The notes beneath the pieces are model-generated. The model saw only the letters and a program-made list of their open reading frames with translations, had not been told where the DNA came from and made no database searches. A stretch of DNA of 64,000 nucleotides from positions 16,557,221 through 16,621,220 of the forward strand of contig OW203986.1 in NCBI GenBank assembly GCA_934047225.1. Direction: 5' to 3'. Positions 35,301 through 43,854 of the stretch are shown one piece after another. This stretch comes from Ypsolopha sequella (lineage: Eukaryota; Arthropoda; Insecta; Lepidoptera; Ypsolophidae). The position numbers and the translations under genes were made by a program. The number at the start of each line of letters is the position of its first letter. Positions within the stretch are counted from its first letter, which is position 1.

Positions 35301-35869
35301 AGTCAATAATATTTTGGATTCCCCTTACCTTTTGAATAAAATTGGATTCAAATGTCGAACTTTTACTACTAGGAATAAGTCTTTATTTAGTATACCACAT
35401 GCGGGTACAAATTATGCAAAAAATAGATTTTTGGTTCGTGCTTGTGATTGTTATAATAAAGATTTTCTTGATCTTGATATATTGCATCTTTCGCTGGGTC
35501 TATTTAAATCTTCATTATTTAAAACGTTTTTAAAAAAGTACTAAATGTTTTTTTAGTGATACTTAACTTTGTGTTAGTGTTAATTTTTAATTTATGTACA
35601 TTTTCCTCTCTTCAATTTGCTTTGTTAATTTGGTAATTTATATATATTTTTTCCCTTTTCAATTTGCTTTGTTTTGTGTAAATTTACTGAGTAACTTATA
35701 ACGTAAGTACATGTTGCGTTGTTATAATGCCGTGCACATAAATTTATTTACTTGCAAGATTTTTGTGGAAACTTGTTTGGTTTTAAGATTATTTTATTTT
35801 CATTTGTATTATGTGTTAAGAAAACTGTTTGTTTCCCAATCAATAAAATAAATAAATAAATAAATAAAT
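32342..35869 (+). mobile_element. CR1/Daphne-like LINE inserted in LINE A
   Basis: A plus-strand non-LTR element with one long endonuclease-RT frame and a 3' AATAAATAAATAA tail, inserted in the RNase H domain of LINE A. Deleting 32342-35869 restores the interrupted frame without leftover bases, so the insertion made little or no target duplication. The short microsatellite tail instead of poly(A) and the lack of RNase H fit CR1/Daphne rather than I elements. Confidence 0.8.
32659..35544 (+). CDS. Endonuclease-reverse transcriptase, active-site change
   Basis: Continuous 961-codon frame from ATG 32659 (an upstream non-ATG extension is possible; another ATG lies at 32632). Endonuclease motifs: YYQNCRGL, LTETYL and VGDFNITH. 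RT motifs: FKSGNKRNVADYRGIS, HQHGFVNGRST, YTDYSKAFD and SGVPQGSHLGPLLFN. The catalytic box reads YADEKKIF where functional relatives have YADD: the GAA codon at 34735-34737 replaces the second Asp. The rest is open, so loss of activity by this one residue is likely but not proven. Two-step nesting makes it younger than LINE A. Confidence 0.85.
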   Translation: MKLNLRMYYQNCRGLRTKTHLFLNNVLLQDCYDVICLTETYLLPGIFDSELFDDRYLVFRCDRDYVARNMKAGGGALIAVRRELAVLSGDSSAEPPHFDDAEVAYVTINSSHATSPKLLRIYCGYFPHGTLQVQSEMEYFEFLSNLFLSHINDNYIIVGDFNITHAIWTHSTKRNIGSYDLINPLNGSLEQNLLEFLSITDFCQYNNIPNTNNRYLDLVISNCVCLVTRCAPLSLPEDAHHPPLEIEAQVTYVERCLPPAAQVIRRFFAADYDRINDALEQLDWYTELDIDDVEMAVQRFYDLLNIIIDDYVPIKVPSSSQKYPIWYSKGLIKLIKQKIRAHRRWKVYGRQCDYDIFSGLRKQQKDVQALCYNLFISRAEQNIRTDSKHFWAYIKSKKNNSSDFPDSVYFLDRVADDGSKMAELFNDFFGSVFEPEYSSPTTFTNCVHDQISINSVDINVNIVEKYLKGLNLSKGPGPDGIHPVFLSRCASQLAAPLTILFSRSIHTGTFPKCWKRSFVVPIFKSGNKRNVADYRGISKLSIMAKMFEKIIYDNIFPSIRSSLTEHQHGFVNGRSTETNLCELTDRVFSAMDQGFQVDAVYTDYSKAFDKICHSILVQKLENFGIHGDLLRWLESYLRHRTQAVTIKGYISSFIPITSGVPQGSHLGPLLFNIFVNDVIQSLHHSNVLLYADEKKIFTVVKTEEDCILLQKDLDDLSMFCNQNKLHLNVDKCCVISFTRKKNSLTYNYNLSDKTLKRVTEVKDLGVLLDGELSFRNHVEKIVTKSYRMLGFVLRQGKEFKSASTLKILYNALVRSHLEYASTVWNPIYATHVNSIERIQNKFLRYLNYRQSRSSDFRFQPDTIAALEERRICRDLLFLFKIVNNILDSPYLLNKIGFKCRTFTTRNKSLFSIPHAGTNYAKNRFLVRACDCYNKDFLDLDILHLSLGLFKSSLFKTFLKKY

Positions 35870-36086
35870 AAGTTATGTAGTTAGCACTGTATTTAAACAA
35901 CTTATTTTTTAAAACTGATATAACACTCTGGGAATCTGTTATTATTAATACTTTAGAAATACTAATTCTAGTAATATGTAGTAATGCCTGGTAAATAGCA
36001 TAGCACTCAGCTGTGAAAATACTGCAATCATTGTCCAATTTAAAACACATTTTAAACTTGAGTTGTGGGTCATAAAATGCAGATGT
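35870..36086 (-). pseudogene. LINE A RNase H domain, first half
   Basis: Minus-strand frame 'TSAFYDPQLKFKMCFKLD', 'SIFTAECYAIYQALLH' and 'VLIITDSQSVISVL' gives the RNase H core with Glu and Asp (TAE, TDS). It lines up with LINE B ('TSAFYDPQQKLTKCFKID'). It is joined at 36087 directly to the end of a BEL/Pao LTR. Confidence 0.85.
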
Positions 36087-36584
36087 TGTAATCGCGGGAT
36101 TACAGAACTGCAGGGCTGATGAGATTTGAGGATATGACACGGGAGAAGAAAAGATTGTGGGAAACAATGTGGGTGCACTGACCTGGTTGTAATGTTTTGC
36201 TGGGCCGGCAAAACGCGCCGCGTGTCGTCTCCTCTCGTTGGGCTGATTGAAGCTGGCGTCTTGGGCAGTGATGAGCTGGATGTCTTGGTTCTTGGTAACG
36301 TGAACACTACACTTTCACAACCTAAATGATGGGTACGCGATATTATTTGGGCTGGCAGCGCGAATGTATGCACACATGTATTGTTCGGTTGACGGTTGCG
36401 GCGAAACAGTCCGGCCGCGCGAGCGCGCAGACGTGCGCCTTCGGAGGCGTCTCGAGCCGAAGAGAATGAGTGAACCGCGGGTTGGCGCCAGCGCGCGAGT
36501 CCATTGTGTCGCCAGGTGGCGCCAGCGCTGCGCCGCGAACATTAGTCATGCACATGCGCGAACGTCACGCTGGTAGCGTGAACA
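36087..36584 (-). repeat. BEL/Pao 3' LTR
   Basis: 498 bp, TG...CA, nearly identical to 38577-39074. It is GC-rich in its first half and abuts LINE A at 36086 with no detectable 5-bp target repeat on the far side of the complex. Confidence 0.85.
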
Positions 36585-37330
36585 TCCTGGGGGGGCCGGG
36601 GCTGCGGCTCTTCTCGAGCTGAATCCAACGGCAGCCTGGCTATCTTGAACACAGGTCGTCGCAGATTTCCATGGGCTGTGTCCAGATCCACAACTCGGAT
36701 CACTCCATCCTTGCCAGGTATCGTGCGGAGAATTCTCCCCAACTTCCATTGGAGCGGAGGCAGGTCATCCTCTTTGATGAGGACCAGTTCACCCACTTGA
36801 GGAGGGGAAGAAAGGGAGAGCCATTTGGAGCGGGTTTGCAGGGTATGGAGGTAGGATCTGGACCAGAGAGTCCAAAAGCGCTGAGAGAGCGCTTGAATGA
36901 GTTGAAACCGTTTAAGAGCAGATATGGGTCTGTCGTCAAAAGACTGCTCAGGTAGAGCGGTGAGTGGACGACCAATAATGAAATGTCCGGCCGTGAGAGG
37001 TTCAAAGTCCGTAGGGTCGGATGAAATCGGGCAGAGGGGTATTGAGTTGAGTATTATTTCGTGCAGAGCGCCGAACCAAGTTATGTGCTGATTCGCGAGC
37101 GTGTGAGTGATTGCATCATAGTTTGTGCCGCAGTCTGAGCGAATGAGAACTGGAGTACCGCGACGTGAGATAAAACCTAACAGGGCTCGTGCTGAGTGAA
37201 ATTGAGTGTGATTGAGTGAATGTACGTCTGCTATTTCAAGTGATACGGTTGGCAACAAAATTGGTGTGTTAGTGACGTTCACTACACGTTGTGCGGAGTT
37301 ACAAGAATTCTCTGTTGGAGTTGAAGTCAT
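36585..37330 (-). pseudogene. BEL/Pao integrase remnant with DUF5641-type end
   Basis: ATG at 37330, frame open into the LTR. It contains RRGTPVLIRSDCGTNYDA (second catalytic Asp region of the DDE core), then a deletion after 'WFGALH' that removes the third acidic residue, and LSSPPQVGELVLIKEDDLPP, WKLGRI and IRVVDLDTAHG, the C-terminal domain typical of Pao integrases. The His-Cys finger and first Asp are missing. Nonfunctional. Confidence 0.8.
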
Positions 37331-37616
37331 TGAGTGAAAATGAACTGAGTGTGTATGTGATGAGTGTGTGTGTGATGAGTGTGCTGAGTATGCTGAGTGC
37401 TGGTTTCATTGAGTGAAAATGAGCTGAATGTGTATGTGATGAGTGAATGTGTGAGTGAAAATGAGCTGAGTGTGTATGTGCTGATTGAATGTGTGAGTGA
37501 AAATGAGCTGAGTGTGTATGTGCTGATTGAATGTGTGATGAGTGTGACTATATGTGAAAATGAGTTATTAAAATTTGAGCGCTACCAACTCCAACGTGCG
37601 GATAGCTTGTAACTTG
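37326..37616 (-). repeat. Minisatellite, copy 1 (GAGTGAAAATGAGCTGAGTG)
   Basis: Tandem units of about 40-50 bp on the plus strand: 'gagtgaaaatgagctgagtg' followed by 'tgtatgtgctgattgaatgt'. The whole 37061-37616 block is repeated base for base, as far as I can see, at 40371-40926. Confidence 0.8.
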
Positions 37617-38576
37617 CGCGGGCCGAAATAACAAAGGCTACGTTCAAACGGAACACGGAAAATAAATACGACAGAGAGAAAGAAAAAAAATAAATTTTTT
37701 TTTTTAAAAAACAACCTGTATATGAGCTGAACCAACGTGGAACACCCTATATGTGTACCATTAACAATAAGATCAGAGATGAGAAGAGAAGAAAAAAAAA
37801 AATTGTTTACTATATTTGTACTATATATACCCGGTTAAAACAGCAGACAATAACACGAGATTACCGTAACATTAAATATCAAAAAGGGCTGATCAACTTG
37901 TTCACCAAAATGTCATAACAGTATATTTACAACAAAACATCAGTCGTCGAAAATTCTATTTATAGAATAAAATACCTACCTACTGCCTCGAACGCGTAAA
38001 CAAACAAAGAATGTATTTACCTCGCAGAAATCGGATCTAAATGAGCGGACAATCCAATGATGCAATGTATACGTATGTACTCAAAATAAAACGAAATAAA
38101 ACGAAATAAAACTCGCACCAAAAAAAATATCTCGCAAAATACGTGGGAAAACTATCTTTGACAGTGGGTAAATTACCCACTCCGCGGGTAAAAATTGGGT
38201 AAATTGGGTCGGGTCGGGTCGGGTAAATTTGGGTTTAATAAAGAAATATAGTGGACTGTATTAAACAATTGGGCTGAATGTATGGGCCGGTTCTATACCG
38301 ATAAATGGAATGTTCTAGGCGGCGGTTCTAATTACCTACCCGCAATAGGTATTCGAGACCACAAAATATTTTTTGCCGGGAAAGGGGGCAAAATATTTAA
38401 CCGGGTGAAAATGGACTGTAAATCGACGGGGGCTGGTTCAAACAAAGTTACGGGCCGGCGGGGGGGAGACGGGGGGTGATATAAACCAAAAATTTTCCGC
38501 TCGACGGACCAAAATTTTTCTTGGATTGAAAATGTTTTACTACCGGCTCGAAATCGATCCGGCCGAAGAACCAAAA
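37617..38576 (-). other. BEL/Pao 5' leader region
   Basis: Holds the primer-binding-site-like sequence at its sense 5' end (38557-38576), GGGTC/GGGTAAAT repeats at 38168-38235 and no gag frame. The 17 bases at 38313-38329 (ttctaggcggcggttct) recur at 39077-39093, at the LPMO-LTR junction. Confidence 0.55.
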
Positions 38577-39074
38577 TGTAATCGCGGGATTACAGAACTG
38601 CAGGGCTGATGAGATTTGAGGATATGACACGGGAGAAGAAAAGATTGTGGGAAACAATGTGGGTGCACTGACCTGGTTGGAATGTTTTGCTGGGCCGGCA
38701 AAACGCGCCGCGTGTCGTCTCCTCTCGTTGGGCTGATTGAAGCTGGCGTCTTGGGCAGTGATGAGCTGGATGTCTTGGTTCTTGGTAACGTGAACACTAC
38801 ACTTTCACAACCTAAATGATGGGTACGCGATATTATTTGGGCTGGCAGCGCGAATGTATGCACACATGTATTGTTCGGTTGACGGTTGCGGCGAAACAGT
38901 CCGGCCGCGCGAGCGCGCAGACGTGCGCCTTCGGAGGCGTCTCGAGCCGAAGAGAATGAGTGAACCGCGGGTTGGCGCCAGCGCGCGAGTCCATTGTGTC
39001 GCCAGGTGGCGCCAGCGCTGCGCCGCGAACATTAGTCATGCACATGCGCGAACGTCACGCTGGTAGCGTGAACA
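38577..39074 (-). repeat. BEL/Pao LTR shared by LPMO cassette and deleted element
   Basis: 498 bp. It is the 3' LTR for the LPMO insert upstream (in sense) and at the same time the 5' LTR of the deleted element downstream, since a primer-binding-site-like sequence follows. Such sharing is typical of tandem proviruses joined by LTR recombination. Confidence 0.8.
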
Positions 39075-40028
39075 TCTTCTAGGCGGCGGTTCTCTTGATA
39101 ATGAAGATCTTTTGTGCCTGGGAGGAGGGACAGGAGCTGGGGGAGGAGCTTTCTTTGATCTGAGGAGATTCTTGATGCGCATACCACCTCTGTAGTAATA
39201 CAGGTAAATTCCTGCTAAAACTGCAATAGCAACAAATAGCGTGACGAAAGCGACGAGCACTCCGTACCAGGCGCTTCCAGTGGACTCCTCTGGCGTCGGT
39301 ACAGTTGGTCTTCTGCCTGGAGGCACGTATGTAGGTCTTGGTCGTCTGGTTGTGGTGGCAAACTTGTCCCCAATAGCTATATCAGCGCACGCTCTGAATT
39401 CTTCTTGTGGACCACAGCCGACGGCTCCAGTTCCATTTTCACAGTTGCCCCAGTTATTTCCAGCTATATATCTCCACTGAAGCACACAATGTGGACACTC
39501 CAACCCTTCAGGCAGTATGTACTTCATTTCGTATACTTTATTCCCGTTCTTGGGGTAGTATTTCGTTCCGTCTTTCCCATCGATTTGCAGAACATTCTTG
39601 TCCAAACACTCCTGGGTAGTTTCCGTTGGTTCGTCGCAGACGCGGAATTCGAAGAACCCGTTGTGATTGGCTGTTAACTCTACCTTTATAGTGATATGGT
39701 CTTTGGGGGCGTATTTTCGTACGATGACGCCCTTATAGAATCGTCCCCCCATTTCGTGGGGTCTTGGTTTGGGCGCATCCCAGGCATCGCCGCAAACTCC
39801 ACATTTCCCCTGATTAGTTTTCCACTGGCGGGAGAATCCTCCACAGTAAAGCTCATGGTCGTTATAGTTGTGTGGCGTGTCGAAGCCGAAGCGCCACGCA
39901 GATGCTCTAGACGGGGGCTCAACCAGACGTCCGTGGCCGCTTGCACTTTCCCAAGTGACAGCTGCTATTGCCAGCCAGCACCATAGGATCTGGTTGGAAT
40001 GTTGGCGAGCCGACGAATGCGCTGACAA
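39036..40028 (-). CDS. LTR-flanked intronless AA15 LPMO, no ATG start
   Basis: Open for 330 codons; the first codon of this span is TTG and no in-frame ATG lies between the upstream stop and the domain (first ATG is residue 93). Residues 1-13 come from LTR sequence. 14-31 (ILWCWLAIAAVTWESASG) are the rest of a secretion signal; 32 is the His that becomes the mature N-terminus (HGRLVEPPSRASAWRFGF). The AA15 domain spans 32-216 with the second brace His at 122 (TANHNGFF), Phe211 at the axial site (GPQEEFRACADI) and many paired Cys. A Thr/Pro linker, one membrane span (254-279) and a basic, Pro-rich tail follow. 313-330 run into ENRRLED-type junction DNA and the LTR. AA15 enzymes cut chitin or cellulose oxidatively with copper; here the membrane span would tether the domain to the outside of the cell. 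It must be a retrocopy, as no intron remains. Product uncertain without a start codon. Confidence 0.8.
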   Translation of the reverse strand: MSAHSSARQHSNQILWCWLAIAAVTWESASGHGRLVEPPSRASAWRFGFDTPHNYNDHELYCGGFSRQWKTNQGKCGVCGDAWDAPKPRPHEMGGRFYKGVIVRKYAPKDHITIKVELTANHNGFFEFRVCDEPTETTQECLDKNVLQIDGKDGTKYYPKNGNKVYEMKYILPEGLECPHCVLQWRYIAGNNWGNCENGTGAVGCGPQEEFRACADIAIGDKFATTTRRPRPTYVPPGRRPTVPTPEESTGSAWYGVLVAFVTLFVAIAVLAGIYLYYYRGGMRIKNLLRSKKAPPPAPVPPPRHKRSSLSREPPPRRCSRYQRDVRACA

Positions 40029-40353
40029 TGTGCCGCGGGGTGTATTCCTTGTCGGGCTGATGATGACAGGGATGTGCAGAATGTCTTGGAGTAATACACA
40101 GCACTGATATGTTCACAAGACACGGTAAATACGCGAGATTGGTTGTGGCGTCGCGAATGTGTGTACACGTATATTTCGATCGACGGTTGCGGCGAAACAG
40201 TCCGGCCGCGCGAGCGCGCAGACGTGCGCCTCCGGAGGCGTCTCGAGCCGAAGAGAGCGAGTGAACCGCGGGCAGCGCGCGACTCGATTCTGTCGCGAGC
40301 CACTTTCTGCGCATGCGCTGAAATGCGCATACCGTCACGCTGTAGCGTGAACA
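39995..40353 (-). repeat. Diverged BEL/Pao LTR, upstream of the LPMO
   Basis: Starts TGTTCACGCTA and shares a block of about 75 bases (gcggcgaaacagtccggccg and onwards) with the 498-bp LTRs, but elsewhere it is clearly diverged. It stops at 'aacattcca|accag', about 100 bases short of the LTR end, where LPMO sequence begins. It should come from another subfamily. As the only DNA upstream of the frame it could supply a promoter. Confidence 0.7.
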
Positions 40354-40926
40354 TCCTGGGGGGGCCGGGGGTGCAGAGCGCCGAACCAAGTTATGTGCTG
40401 ATTCGCGAGCGTGTGAGTGATTGCATCATAGTTTGTGCCGCAGTCTGAGCGAATGAGAACTGGAGTACCGCGACGTGAGATAAAACCTAACAGGGCTCGT
40501 GCTGAGTGAAATTGAGTGTGATTGAGTGAATGTACGTCTGCTATTTCAAGTGATACGGTTGGCAACAAAATTGGTGTGTTAGTGACGTTCACTACACGTT
40601 GTGCGGAGTTACAAGAATTCTCTGTTGGAGTTGAAGTCATTGAGTGAAAATGAACTGAGTGTGTATGTGATGAGTGTGTGTGTGATGAGTGTGCTGAGTA
40701 TGCTGAGTGCTGGTTTCATTGAGTGAAAATGAGCTGAATGTGTATGTGATGAGTGAATGTGTGAGTGAAAATGAGCTGAGTGTGTATGTGCTGATTGAAT
40801 GTGTGAGTGAAAATGAGCTGAGTGTGTATGTGCTGATTGAATGTGTGATGAGTGTGACTATATGTGAAAATGAGTTATTAAAATTTGAGCGCTACCAACT
40901 CCAACGTGCGGATAGCTTGTAACTTG
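40354..40926 (-). pseudogene. Second BEL/Pao integrase fragment and minisatellite
   Basis: 40371-40926 appears identical to 37061-37616 (minisatellite plus integrase from ATG 40640 to 'WFGALH'). It is then joined by a further deletion to CCCCGGCCCCCCCAGGA and the diverged LTR. At 40927 it meets LINE A through CAAGCTA-type microrepeats, without an LTR. Confidence 0.75.
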
Positions 40927-40949
40927 TAGCTTGTAGCTTGATAGTTTTT

Positions 40950-42490
40950 GAACCATCTGTAAATATTTTATGACTGTCTTTTTTATCCTCCATATAATTT
41001 GAGAATTCAATTTGATTGGTAACCTTAGATGATAAAATTTCATATTTATTATTAATAAGTGCATTAAACTCAACATTATATAGAGGCCATGGAAAACTTT
41101 TGTACATGTTGTTAGCTAGTGTTTTAATGTATAACATAATTCTCAACATTCCAGGAAGTTGTCCTGCTAATATCTGTGTACTAGACACATGTGGCTGATT
41201 AACTCTAAATTGCAGAGCAGAATTTGGAAGAAGGCTGTTAATTACCATAGAATTATTAGAAGAAAGTAACTTTAGTGAAAATCTTTCAGCAATTTGAAGT
41301 CGTCGCAAAATTAAAGGTAATATACATGTTTCTGATTCCATTGCATAAATAGGTGTTGAACACATGGCTCCAGTAATTATTCTTAAAGCTTTATTTTGTA
41401 TAACATTCAATTTATGAAGTAATTTTGAATTAGCATTCAAATAAGCAATTGCGCTATATTCAAAGTGACTTCTCACTATACTTTTGTATAACATAGAAAG
41501 TATTTTTGGGTCTGAGCCCCAATGGACTCCTGCTAGCGATCTCAGTATATTTAATCCTTTACATGCATTTCTAATGATATAATTGATATGTGTGTTGAAG
41601 TTCAATTTTTCATCAAGGTAAATACCTAAGAATTTCTTTTCTTTCAATAAAGATAAAGGAGTATTGTTATAAATAACCATATTATTTACCTGATATGGCC
41701 TTTTACTATATATTACCACTGCACTTTTATTGGCATTTATGGTTAGTTTTAGTTTCTTAGAATAATAATTATTTACATTAGTTAGTGCATTATTTAAATT
41801 ATGTACAGCAATATTAACATCTTTATGTGCAGTGTATATTACAAGGTCATCTGCAAACTGTAAAAACTTCACATTCCTGTCAGTTAAATATTGAGACATT
41901 TGACAGGTATAAATATTATACAATAATGGGGATATTGTAGCACCCTGCATTGTGCCTTTGTAGATGCTATGTGGTCCATGAATAATATTATTATATTTAA
42001 CATACATGTTCCTGTCATATAAAAATTTAAAAATCCATTTACAGAGTGTCCCAGGAACTCCAATATCATCTAAGATTGAAATCAGTATGGAAGGATTCAA
42101 GTTATCAAATGCACCCTGTACATCCAAGAATGCACATACAGTAGCAGAGTGACTATGGAATGAATTGTTAATGTCTGATATTAAAGTAGAAAAGCTTTCT
42201 ACTGCACTCCTTCCTTTACGGAATCCAAATTGTTGTACAGGTAAGATGTCATTAGTTTCAACATAATAATCAAGCCTCATTTTAATCATATTTTCAAATA
42301 TTTTACCTACGCAAGATGACAATGAAATGGGTCTATATGAATTATAATCATTGCTTGGTTTGTCAGGTTTAAGTATAGGAATAATACACTGAGACTTCCA
42401 TAGCGAGGGAATGCTTTGACTAGCCCATAGTAAATTAAATAAATTTAATAACACCTTTTGCGCATTGATATGTAGCCTTCGAATTAACAT
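40950..42490 (-). pseudogene. LINE A reverse transcriptase
   Basis: Intact-looking RT core: IPILKPDKPSNDYNSYRPIS, QQFGFRKGRSAVES, AFLDVQGAFDNLN, KGTMQGATISPLLYN and FADDLVIYT with the catalytic Asp pair, then the thumb (EKKFLGIYLDEKL) and 'KIFTDGSKT', the first RNase H motif. The frame ends where the BEL complex starts. The upstream part is out of frame with the endonuclease. Confidence 0.85.
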
Positions 42491-42738
42491 GTAAGGAATA
42501 TCATCAAGTCCAGGAGTTGTATTTTTTTTGGAATTTAGGGATAATTGAAATTCATTCCATGTAAATGGTACACACAGAAACTTGCTTTTTTCATTGCCAC
42601 TTTTTGCAAAAATCTTATTTAAATTAATGATATCTACATTTTTTTCAGGAGCTGAAACAGGTGCAAACTTTACTATAAAGGAAGGTATCCATTCATCATT
42701 TTTTGGTGATTTATTAATGGAAGCTCTCTTAAATCGTC

Positions 42739-43854
42739 TTATATAATTCCATATGACAGAAATAGGTGTGTATCTGTTGAATGACTCGCAAAGCCTACGC
42801 CATCCGTCTTTTTTCTTCTCACTAAGTAGTCGTTTTTTAATTGCATCACATTTTTTTTTTTATATTCAATATAATTTATAATTGTTGGATAGTATTGATA
42901 AGTATTTAAGGCTTCTTTACTCTTTTTTACTGCTTCTAAACAGTCATCATCCCACCAGGGAACGGGATTGTGTAATTTTACTTGCTTTTTTCTACAATAT
43001 TTAGGGACACATTCATCTTTTATTTTGTTTAGTATATCACAGAACTGATCATAACTATTTAAAGGGTTTTCAGGATTTAAAACTAAATTGTCAAACGCTT
43101 TTTCTGTTGCAGATGAGAATTTGAACCAGTCAGCTTTATTGTAGAGGAATCTGTTTAAAGAGTCACCTACTGTATATTTTTCAATAGTGGTTTGGATGGT
43201 AATAAAAGTAGGATAATGATAGCTTCCCATTGGATCGTCATGAACTGTCCAATGACATAATGGAGCAATATTGGGAGATACACAAGAAATGTCAATGCTT
43301 GATGGTCTAGCCGTAGCTGTGCCTACAGTTGTCGAAGATCCGGTATTCAGCAGACATAGATCACAGTCATCTAATAAGTTGAAAATATCTCTGCCTCGAG
43401 TGTTAGTATTGTGACAGCCAAATGCAACATGATGAGCATTAATGTCTCCTGAAAATAAGATTGGCTTTGGAAGTGTGTTTATGAGATTCCTCAGTTTATG
43501 AACCCTTAAACGTGTTGGAGGTGGGGGACAATATGTACATAATATAGTTAGTTTACCTGCAGCTGTGTGTAAAGTAATAGCTACTGTTTGTAAGTAGTCG
43601 TAAAAAGGTGTTTGTATTATATTAAATTTATAGGTATCTCTAATGAGAATACCTACTCCATGGTGTCCATTTTTCCCATTTTGGATTATGAAATGAAAAC
43701 CAGGAATGTTAACTTTAGTTGAATCTTTTAGCCTTGTTTCGTTTAGTAAGCAGACATCAATATTCTGCTCATTGAGAAAATCAATTAGTAGAGGCTTTTT
43801 GTTATTTATACTCTGTACATTAAATTGGCAAATTCTAATAAAACTATTATCCAT
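42739..43854 (-). pseudogene. LINE A AP-type endonuclease
   Basis: ATG 43854. Motifs in order: CQFNVQSINNKKPLL, LLNETRL, GVGILIRDT, LFSGDINAHHVAFGC and SIDISCVSP, then WHDD-like VHDDPMGSYHYP, which holds the final catalytic His region. A frameshift near the T-rich run at 42849-42861 separates it from the RT. Confidence 0.8.

Larger units (their letters stand above)
36087..39074 (-). mobile_element. BEL/Pao LTR retrotransposon, internally deleted
   Basis: Two 498-bp LTRs, 38577-39074 (5') and 36087-36584 (3'), differ at a single base that I can see (36190 T, 38680 G). Both start TGTTCACG and end GATTACA. Right after the 5' LTR comes TTTTGGTTCTTCGGCCGGAT, a primer-binding-site-like TGG sequence similar to other BEL elements. 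The interior is only about 2 kb: a 5' leader, then a jump at 37616/37617 to a minisatellite and an integrase remnant. Gag, protease, RT and RNase H are missing, so it is nonautonomous. The near-identical LTRs imply a recent age, or later homogenisation. Confidence 0.8.

Noticed and set aside
32335..35876. GTTAT as a 5-bp target duplication of the Daphne-like LINE
   Set aside because: GTTAT is present on both sides, but removing one copy leaves LINE A out of frame, while removal without duplication restores it; the match is part of the original target (gttataagttat).
36364..36576. Plus-strand frames in the LTRs (also 38854-39066)
   Set aside because: They lie wholly within the GC-rich LTR on its antisense strand and have no family resemblance.
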